Shown here: in pieces, positions 30,031 through 34,164 of the stretch
Layout of the letters: each line of letters opens with the position of its first letter
How positions within the stretch are numbered: position 1 is the stretch's first letter
Source of the DNA: a virus
Length of the DNA: 34,164 nt
Virus record (IMG/VR): IMGVR_UViG_3300025086_000113
Span: 1 to 34,164 of that record
Reading direction: 5' to 3' (one strand)
Translations under genes and position numbers: made by a program
The notes under the pieces: model-generated
What the model was told of the DNA's origin: nothing
The model's input: only the letters and a program-made list of their open reading frames with translations
The model's database searches: none

Positions 30031-30096
30031 ACCCTATGCACAAGCATTGTGCAATTGCCTAAATATTAGGCATATGTAATTATTTTGCATAGGGGG
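30031..30096. promoter_or_regulatory. Cruciform-like element upstream of the rightward promoter
   Basis: CCCTATGCA (30032-30040) pairs with TGCATAGGG (30086-30094). Between them stand two perfect hairpins, TGCACAA/TTGTGCA (30037-30053, loop GCA, sharing its TGCA with the outer arm) and TGCCTAA/TTAGGCA (30056-30072, loop ATA). The outer 3' arm ends four bases before the -35 hexamer at 30099. It could bind a regulator or form a multi-arm RNA structure on leftward transcripts. Confidence 0.6.
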
Positions 30097-30098
30097 TA

Positions 30099-30127
30099 TT
30101 GACATACTTGACAAAATCTGGTATAAT
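30099..30127 (+). promoter_or_regulatory. Consensus sigma70-type promoter, rightward
   Basis: TTGACA at 30099-30104, 17-bp spacer, TATAAT at 30122-30127: both hexamers are perfect and the spacing is ideal. It would drive the genes from 30324 on with a leader of about 190 bases. The operator-like palindromes lie directly downstream, so repression is likely. A perfect host-type promoter suggests early expression by the host RNA polymerase; no phage RNA polymerase gene is visible. Confidence 0.85.
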
Positions 30128-30154
30128 TATATAACTAACACACCCCACAGTTAA
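30126..30154 (-). promoter_or_regulatory. Probable leftward promoter overlapping the rightward one
   Basis: On the leftward strand TTAACT (30154-30149) is followed, after 17 bp, by TATAAT (30131-30126). The two promoters share the palindrome TATAATTATA (30122-30131) as -10 regions. The leftward -35 lies inside the ACAGTT-A-AACTGT operator-like site, so a protein bound there would block it. It would transcribe the replication block with a leader of about 690 bases. Confidence 0.55.
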
Positions 30155-30276
30155 ACTGTACACTTAACTGACTTTATAGTTAAGATATATAAATCACTAG
30201 ACTGTACAGTTTAACTGTACAGAGTTAGATGGTACTAAATTTTCTTTGCTAACTCACTTTAACTGTACACTTAACT
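30147..30276. promoter_or_regulatory. Operator-like repeats with the half-site AACTGT(AC)
   Basis: Site 1: ACAGTT-A-AACTGT (30147-30159). Site 2: CTGTACAGTT, one T, AACTGTACAG (30202-30222), a 21-bp near-perfect palindrome. Site 3: TTTAACTGTACACTTAACT (30258-30276), which repeats 17 of its 19 bases from 30152-30169, in site 1's flank. CTTAACT/AGTTAAG (30163-30184) adds another inverted pair. Spaced sites sharing a half-site downstream of a strong promoter are typical of a phage repressor or Cro-like protein, but no such gene is recognised in the window. Confidence 0.65.
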
Positions 30277-30323
30277 ATACCCCTATAAATAAATATACGT
30301 GTTAAACAAGAAAGTGCTTGACA

Positions 30324-30539
30324 ATGGCTAAGAAATCTGTAAAACTATACACAGATAATGTACTTGATGCATTCTATGATGCTATACGTACCAATACACT
30401 AGACCGACTGCACATACCACACAGCGATGTGTTCTATGTGCGTAATGCATTAGAGATTAAGTTCGCCCCACGAACCTTTACGTTAAAAGAAACCGAAGAC
30501 TACATGAGACTAGAGGGATGGAAAGAACGAGATGAGTGA
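30324..30539 (+). CDS. Small protein, first gene of the rightward block
   Basis: 71 residues from ATG 30324; a TTG two codons earlier is less likely. The sequence AKKSVKLYTDNVLDAFYDAI, then HIPHSDVFYVRNALEIKFA and FTLKETEDYMRLEGWKERDE is predicted mainly helical and resembles an uncharacterised short protein of marine phages (from memory). It lies about 190 bases downstream of the strong promoter. Its stop overlaps the next gene (TGATGG). The ribosome site is weak (AAGAAAG). Confidence 0.6.
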   Translation: MAKKSVKLYTDNVLDAFYDAIRTNTLDRLHIPHSDVFYVRNALEIKFAPRTFTLKETEDYMRLEGWKERDE

Positions 30540-30760
30540 TGGAACCCTATATCTTTTTTGTCTTCTTCTCCGCAATCGTTCTACCGACAGGAGAGGTTAA
30601 GACATTAACGCAGCACGTGACTGAGTGTCCTTCAGAAGAGGTAGTCGATCAGATGCATGTGCCTAAATTAAATAAAGGTGAGATAGTAGACTGGGCTGCA
30701 GCGTGTAAGCCCATTACTCTTTTACTAGAAGTACCAACAGCAGAGAAGATAGGAACATAA
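30539..30760 (+). CDS. Small protein with N-terminal hydrophobic segment
   Basis: 73 residues from ATG 30539, overlapping the previous stop; GTG 30536 is also possible. The N-terminus (EPYIFFVFFSAIVLPTGEV) is a hydrophobic helix that could act as a signal or anchor. The rest is polar with two Cys (VTECPSEEVVDQ, WAAACKPITLLLEV) that might form a disulfide outside the cytoplasm. Its stop overlaps the next start (TAATG). It could be a small exported protein; lysis or envelope roles are open. Confidence 0.55.
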   Translation: MEPYIFFVFFSAIVLPTGEVKTLTQHVTECPSEEVVDQMHVPKLNKGEIVDWAAACKPITLLLEVPTAEKIGT

Positions 30761-31050
30761 TGCCCCCACCCCGTAAGCCTAGCAAAATGCCACCACGTAA
30801 TAAGAAGAACTTTCGACCTACCAAGTCGGGAGCAGGTATGACTGCTGCAGGTGTAAAGGCATATAGAAAAGCAAACCCCGGTAGTAAACTAAAGACTGCC
30901 GTTACCGGGACAGTTAAGAAAGACAGTAAGGACGCCAAGAGACGTAAATCATTTTGTGCTAGGTCCGCAGGTCAGATGAAGAAGTTTCCAAAAGCTGCGA
31001 AAGACCCGAACAGCCGTTTACGGCAAGCACGTAGACGTTGGAAATGCTAG
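30760..31050 (+). CDS. Highly basic protein, DUF6321-like
   Basis: 96 residues, about 30 percent Lys plus Arg. The core GAGMTAAGVKAYRKANPGSKLKTAVTG, then KRRKSFCARSAGQMKKFP and SRLRQARRRWKC is the DUF6321 pattern seen in many cyanophages and pelagiphages (from memory). Two Cys, one in SFCARS and one C-terminal. The N-terminus is Pro/Lys-rich (PPPRKPSKMPPRNKK). Its role is unknown; it is a strong candidate for DNA or RNA binding, perhaps in the virion. The TAATG overlap couples it to the upstream gene. Confidence 0.75.
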   Translation: MPPPRKPSKMPPRNKKNFRPTKSGAGMTAAGVKAYRKANPGSKLKTAVTGTVKKDSKDAKRRKSFCARSAGQMKKFPKAAKDPNSRLRQARRRWKC

Positions 31051-31063
31051 AGGAGATTTAAAT

Positions 31064-31582
31064 ATGGCATTATCAAAATTTTTAAGGGCTTTCTTAACGG
31101 TGAACCCTTTAGCAAGAACAAGCAAATCTAAATCTCTTGCAGAGACTAAAGCAGGACTTGAAAGGATTTTGCAAGAGGGTAGTGAGGCTACTGCTGCAGA
31201 GAGAAAGAAAGCACGTCAAAGATTGCGTGAATTAGACAAAGCAGAGGCTACTGAAAATGTACAGCGTTCAGCAAAGCAGTCTAAAGCAGCACCAGAAAGT
31301 GCAGCAAAGAAAGAGAAACTTGCTCCACCTGCCTTAAAAATAGATTCATTACCTGATGACTTTAATAAAGGGGGAAAGGCCACAAAGAAAGTACCCGTTA
31401 TTTCTATTGGCGTAGGCATGGCTGAAATGAAAAAAGGCAAAGCCAAGATGATGCGTGGGGGTATGGCGAATAAAAAAGAGCATATGTATGTAGCAGGTGG
31501 AAGTGTCACAGATAAGATGAGTCCCGGTCTACGTGCTTTAAATAAAACACGCCCTGACGTTGTTAAAAAAATATTAAGTTAG
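31064..31582 (+). CDS. Lys-rich protein with an RGGM motif
   Basis: 172 residues, ATG 31064 with GAGGAG upstream. A short N-terminal hydrophobic part (ALSKFLRAFLTVNPLA) is followed by a Lys/Ala/Glu helix (about 25-90) and a Gly/Lys/Met segment (GMAEMKKGKAKMMRGGMANKK, about 120-143) with VAGGSVTDKMSPGLRALNKTRP after it. The RGGM motif recurs in the 664-residue virion protein and, in tandem, in the 137-residue protein encoded at 32104. The final SPGLRALNKTRPDVVKK phrase is also common in marine phages. Probably virion-associated; binding to DNA or membrane is inferred from charge. Confidence 0.6.
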   Translation: MALSKFLRAFLTVNPLARTSKSKSLAETKAGLERILQEGSEATAAERKKARQRLRELDKAEATENVQRSAKQSKAAPESAAKKEKLAPPALKIDSLPDDFNKGGKATKKVPVISIGVGMAEMKKGKAKMMRGGMANKKEHMYVAGGSVTDKMSPGLRALNKTRPDVVKKILS

Positions 31583-31586
31583 TTTT

Positions 31587-32114
31587 GTGCATCCCGTTGA
31601 AGCTGATATAAGAAAGTGGTCACATGAATTTCTTGAAGTACCTAATGAGAAACTTAATGGACTACCACCGTGTCCCTACGCCAGACAAGCATGGCTAGAT
31701 AATAAGGTTGTATTTAGCATAAACACAGGGCTAGATGGTTTAGCTAAAGAGGTAGCAGACTTTAATGAACACGACTATGATATAGTTGTATGGGCTAATG
31801 AAGTGCTACCCGAAATGGAATACCTAGATGGATGGTGTGATGGCGTAAACGAAGCCATGTCTATTGCAGGTAAAGATATGCACCTTATGGTGTTTCATCC
31901 AGACTATAGTGCAGAAGAAGCAGGTCTGGACTTTTTAGTTGAAGAAGGTGTGACAGATGACACACTAGAATATTGCATGGTGTTCGTGCAATTATTATCT
32001 AAGCTAGATGATGCAGCATTAAGTCTGGAAAAGTCTGGCTATTATAAACACTTCCCGGTGGATGTGTTTCATTCCCTAGTAATAGACAGAAGGAGTTTAA
32101 GGAATGGCAAATGA
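31587..32114 (+). CDS. Conserved protein, unknown (weak DUF1415 resemblance)
   Basis: 175 residues. The start is GTG 31587, with no good ribosome site; coupling to the preceding gene, which ends five bases upstream, is likely. The sequence HPVEADIRKWSHEFLEVPNE then LPPCPYARQAWLDNKVVFSI has a CPYA phrase like the CPFA of DUF1415. The remainder (YDIVVWANEVLPEMEYLDG, DMHLMVFHPDYSAEE, EYCMVFVQLLSKLDDAALS) is alpha/beta with alternating strands and helices, suggesting a ferredoxin-like fold. It resembles marine phage hypotheticals I recall. No catalytic residues identified. Confidence 0.55.
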   Translation: MHPVEADIRKWSHEFLEVPNEKLNGLPPCPYARQAWLDNKVVFSINTGLDGLAKEVADFNEHDYDIVVWANEVLPEMEYLDGWCDGVNEAMSIAGKDMHLMVFHPDYSAEEAGLDFLVEEGVTDDTLEYCMVFVQLLSKLDDAALSLEKSGYYKHFPVDVFHSLVIDRRSLRNGK

Positions 32115-32517
32115 TGAAATGTCGATAGACGAAATTAATAGACGTATGCAAAGTGAACTGAATGCATATAAATCTAGATTGAAAGATCAAGGGTTAGACG
32201 AAGAGCAAATTAACAGGGCTATGCAAGACTTCTTTGTAAAAAGAAAAACGAAGAAAAAAGCGAAAAAAATGACAGCGGCTAAAGGTGGTGTAGCTAAAAA
32301 GAAAATGGCTGGCGGTGGCATGGCTAAAATGGCTAAGAAGAAAATGCGTGGTGGCGGTGTTGCAGCTAAGAAGATGCGTGGCGGTGGAATGGCGAAACGT
32401 AAAATGGCCGGAGGCGGTATGGCTAAAATGGCAAAGCGCAAAATGATGGGCGGTGGCATGGCTAAAATGGCTAAGAAGAAGAAAATGATGCGTGGTGGAA
32501 TGGCAAAGAAGAAGTAA
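32104..32517 (+). CDS. Lys/Gly/Met-repeat protein (histone-tail-like)
   Basis: 137 residues, ATG 32104 with AAGGAG eight bases upstream, overlapping the previous gene by 11 bases. The N-terminal ~45 residues are an ordinary acidic-basic helix (SIDEINRRMQSELNAYK, EEQINRAMQDFFVKRKTKK). From residue ~58 to the end it is a repeat of a GGGMAKMAK(K/R)KM-type unit, with KMRGGGMAK and KMMGGGMAK variants. The tail has about 35 percent Lys plus Arg, and Gly and Met make up most of the rest. It should bind nucleic acid or acidic surfaces. A SET-domain methyltransferase gene starts at its stop codon (TAATG), so its lysines are candidate methylation targets. The link is inference. Confidence 0.6.
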   Translation: MANDEMSIDEINRRMQSELNAYKSRLKDQGLDEEQINRAMQDFFVKRKTKKKAKKMTAAKGGVAKKKMAGGGMAKMAKKKMRGGGVAAKKMRGGGMAKRKMAGGGMAKMAKRKMMGGGMAKMAKKKKMMRGGMAKKK

Positions 32518-32867
32518 TGCCGTATGTATCAGATTCGTCTGTACATGGGCAAGGTGTTTTTGCAGATAAGGACTATGCTCAAGGAGATACTATTGAGTTG
32601 TGTCCTTATCTCATTGCAGACAAGGATGACTTTGCAGACACTTGTATCTTACATGACTACATGTTTTACTCGCCTTACGAAGACGATGAAGATTATTTTG
32701 TACCGCTTGGTCTTGCTATGGTATACAATCATAGTGAAACTCCAAACGCTGAATGGAATATTGCAGATGAAGATGAAAGATTTATTAGGTTCTTTGCTGT
32801 TGACGATATAAAAAAGGGTGAAGAAATACTACATGATTATGGTGAACAGTATTGGGAAAGTAGATAA
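32517..32867 (+). CDS. SET-domain protein methyltransferase
   Basis: 116 residues, TAATG overlap with the Lys-rich gene. The SET landmarks are in order: SSVHGQGVFADKDYAQGDTIE (residues 7-27), PLGLAMVYNHSETPNAEW with the NHS-x2-PN motif at 71-77, FFAVDDIKKGEEI (92-104) and LHDYGEQYW (105-113), including the catalytic-region Tyr of DYG. It has no pre- or post-SET cysteines, like other small prokaryotic SET proteins. The family transfers methyl groups from S-adenosylmethionine to protein lysines. The target is unknown: candidates are the adjacent Lys-rich protein, a host ribosomal protein or RNA polymerase. It overlaps the next gene by one base. Confidence 0.85.
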   Translation: MPYVSDSSVHGQGVFADKDYAQGDTIELCPYLIADKDDFADTCILHDYMFYSPYEDDEDYFVPLGLAMVYNHSETPNAEWNIADEDERFIRFFAVDDIKKGEEILHDYGEQYWESR

Positions 32868-33226
32868 TGCCTAAACTTATAGAAGGTTCAAAATTCCGTA
32901 CCGAAGTTGTGGCACTTGGCACAACGAATAAAACAAATATATATACTGTACCTGCAAATTTTTCTTCTCACTTAGAAAACTTAATGGTTAGTAATTTACA
33001 TTCAAGCGCAGTAAATCTTACTTTAGATTTATTTCATGCAGAGGATAATACAGAGTACACACTACTTACTGCACATCCTGTTGCTGCAAACTCGCACGAA
33101 TCAATTTTTACTGTAGATAAACCTTTATATCTTCATGCGGGTGATATTATAAAATGCACAGCAGGTACATCTAGTAAGTTGGTTGTTGTCACATCATGTG
33201 AAGAATTTTTTGACCCAAACAGATAG
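32867..33226 (+). CDS. Small beta-rich protein, likely virion component
   Basis: 119 residues with no cysteine-free core motif of an enzyme: KFRTEVVALGTTNKTNIYTVPAN at the start, then HLENLMVSNLHSSAVNLTLDLF, a hydrophobic strand set (EYTLLTAHPVAANSHESIF) and LYLHAGDIIKCTAGTSSKL. This alternation of strands with polar turns is characteristic of small marine phage structural proteins (decoration, neck or tail knobs). Similar proteins are found next to terminase or portal genes in related phages, but no such gene is in the window. Function is inferred from composition. Confidence 0.55.
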   Translation: MPKLIEGSKFRTEVVALGTTNKTNIYTVPANFSSHLENLMVSNLHSSAVNLTLDLFHAEDNTEYTLLTAHPVAANSHESIFTVDKPLYLHAGDIIKCTAGTSSKLVVVTSCEEFFDPNR

Positions 33227-33234
33227 GATAGGAT

Positions 33235-33438
33235 ATGCCCCCACCTCAAACTAAAAAGAAAAAAGCTAAAAGCAAAGTTAATCAGGCTGGTAATTATACA
33301 CAGCCAGAGTTGAGAAAAAGAATATTCAATAGAATTAAAGCTGGTTCAAAGGGCGGTAGGCCCGGTCAGTGGTCAGCAAGAAAAGCACAAATGACTGCCC
33401 TAGCTTATAAAAGGGCAGGTGGTGGATACAGAAACTAA
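33235..33438 (+). CDS. Small basic protein, DUF5872-like
   Basis: 67 residues, ATG 33235 with AGGATAGGAT directly upstream. A Lys-rich N-terminus (PPPQTKKKKAKSKVNQAG) leads to ELRKRIFNRIKAGSKGGRPG and QWSARKAQMTALAYKRAGG. The KGG-PGQWSARKAQ phrase is typical of a family common in cyanophages and pelagiphages (DUF5872, from memory). It is predicted to be a short helix pair with nucleic acid-binding potential. The stop TAA shares its last base with the start of the oxygenase-like gene. Confidence 0.7.
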   Translation: MPPPQTKKKKAKSKVNQAGNYTQPELRKRIFNRIKAGSKGGRPGQWSARKAQMTALAYKRAGGGYRN

Positions 33439-34164
33439 TGCCACCACGTAACCACAGGGACTGGACAAAGACACCCAAGGTAGAATATATAAACTCCCTT
33501 ATATACTCTGACTATTATTTGTATGAGCAGGAATTAGAGAATATCTTTTCTAAGGTCTGGGTTCCTATGTGCCATTCCAGTGAATTACCAAATTTAGGTG
33601 ACTTCAGAAAGACGCAGATAGCCTTACAGAATGTCGTAGCTGTACGCTTTGAAGGTGGCGTAGTTAGAACATTCCTTACAGATAAGGTGCAAGCACCTGC
33701 TGGCAATGACCTATCTTTAACATACCATTCAGGTAGCTGGACTGAACTACCATGTGAAGTCAAACATGGTGGTATGGTCTGGACTACCCTAGATACAAAC
33801 CCGTCTATGAGTGTAGATGAGTGGACTGCTGGCGCATTTGATTGCATAGCCGATGCCATAGACACTGAAGAAATGGAAGTGTTTCACTACCATAAGGCTA
33901 TCATAGATACTAACTACAAGCTGTGGCATGACACTAACAGTGAGTTCTACCACGACTTTATGCACTACTTTAATCGTGTGTCAGGATTCAACGATGAATA
34001 CTTTGCTAGAAAAAATATACCGTTTGATAACGGACACGTCAACGTCAGTAGCTTCACAGTTAACTACGAGGAATACGATGGCTTTGAGGATAGAGGAGAA
34101 CTTAGTTTCCCTAACCTCCCTCCAAACCAATGGTATATGGTTGACCTTTTCCCCGGATTTAATT
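33438..34164 (+). CDS. Rieske oxygenase-like protein (methanesulfonate monooxygenase alpha-like), 3'-truncated
   Basis: The frame starts at ATG 33438 (TAATG overlap) and is open to the window end: about 242 residues are visible. The N-terminus (YEQELENIFSKVWVPMCHSSELPNLGDF, residues 29-56) matches the opening of ring-hydroxylating oxygenase alpha subunits. The catalytic side has NYKLWHDTNSEFYHDFMHYFNR (159-180), with E169, H172 and H176 in place of the family's D/E-x2-H-x3-4-H mononuclear iron ligands. Between them the expected Rieske CxH...CxxH is missing: residues 60-115 hold only C106 and no CxH. I recall that HMO-2011 carries a gene annotated as methanesulfonate monooxygenase. If the cluster is lost, this may not be an oxygenase. 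The C-terminus is outside the window. Confidence 0.7.
   Translation, partial: MPPRNHRDWTKTPKVEYINSLIYSDYYLYEQELENIFSKVWVPMCHSSELPNLGDFRKTQIALQNVVAVRFEGGVVRTFLTDKVQAPAGNDLSLTYHSGSWTELPCEVKHGGMVWTTLDTNPSMSVDEWTAGAFDCIADAIDTEEMEVFHYHKAIIDTNYKLWHDTNSEFYHDFMHYFNRVSGFNDEYFARKNIPFDNGHVNVSSFTVNYEEYDGFEDRGELSFPNLPPNQWYMVDLFPGFN

Larger units (their letters stand above)
29424..30323. other. 900-bp non-coding divergent control region
   Basis: No convincing gene lies here; a 63-codon leftward frame at 29514-29705 has no start site and falls in the structured DNA. From left to right it holds the leader hairpin (29431-29520), further small hairpins to about 29873, a short GC-rich stretch near 29935-29962 (GGGCCACCCCCGGGCG), a cruciform-like element (30031-30096), two overlapping promoters (30099-30154) and three operator-like palindromes or half-palindromes (30147-30276). 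It separates leftward early genes from rightward genes. An origin of replication or the phage attachment site could also lie here. Confidence 0.7.

Noticed and set aside
29514-30323. tRNA gene or attachment site
   Set aside because: No cloverleaf with conserved D and T arms was found and there is no host core sequence to compare, so an att call cannot be supported.

Overview
The window is a piece of a double-stranded DNA phage genome, most likely a marine podovirus of the HMO-2011 type (phages of SAR116, roseobacters and SAR11). Three things point there: a PolA-type DNA polymerase with a DnaJ-like zinc finger between its exonuclease and polymerase domains, a gene resembling the large subunit of methanesulfonate monooxygenase, and a tyrosine integrase sitting among the replication genes. 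I recall all three from the published HMO-2011 genome; I could not compare sequences here. Genes are tightly packed, often with ATGA or TAATG overlaps. No tRNA, rRNA, CRISPR array, insertion sequence or RNA polymerase gene is visible.

Layout. (1) 1-11378, rightward: virion genes. A tail fibre gene open at the left edge is followed by three tandem paralogous ~130-residue fibre-like proteins, a 370-residue fibre or carbohydrate-binding protein, two small proteins, and then four large or medium virion proteins (664, 168, 623 and 1230 residues) that look like internal or ejected proteins of a podovirus. (2) 11380-29423, leftward: the early, metabolism and replication cluster. Transcription would run from 29423 down to 11380. 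It passes first through many small accessory proteins (several with zinc ribbons or membrane segments), then a DUF932-like protein, integrase, primase, DnaB-like helicase, DNA polymerase, a likely ssDNA-binding protein, a RecB/Cas4-like nuclease, a T7 endonuclease I-like resolvase, a DUF3310 protein, a B12-dependent ribonucleotide reductase, a PD-(D/E)XK-like protein and a MazG-like pyrophosphohydrolase. (3) 29424-30323: a 900-bp non-coding control region with back-to-back sigma70-type promoters, operator-like palindromes and much secondary structure. (4) 30324-34164, rightward: small basic and lysine/glycine-rich proteins, a SET-domain methyltransferase, small structural-looking proteins, and the Rieske-oxygenase-like gene cut by the right edge.

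How it fits together: the leftward block supplies nucleotides (RNR, MazG), copies the genome (primase, helicase, Pol, SSB) and processes DNA ends and junctions (nuclease, resolvase). The rightward blocks build the particle. The integrase implies that some relatives can lysogenise, but I found no recognisable repressor.

The most unusual signal is not a gene. Between about 28300 and 30072 the DNA is tiled with short perfect hairpins, each of different sequence (6-8 bp stems, mostly 2-4 nt loops), about one per 28 bp. They run through a coding gene (28788-29423) and on into the non-coding region without a break. Five copies of a different, shared palindrome (AGTCCG-N4-CGGACT) lie in the same part, four of them just upstream of ribosome binding sites. 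A second candidate system is the SET methyltransferase encoded directly after a lysine/glycine-repeat protein that could be its substrate.
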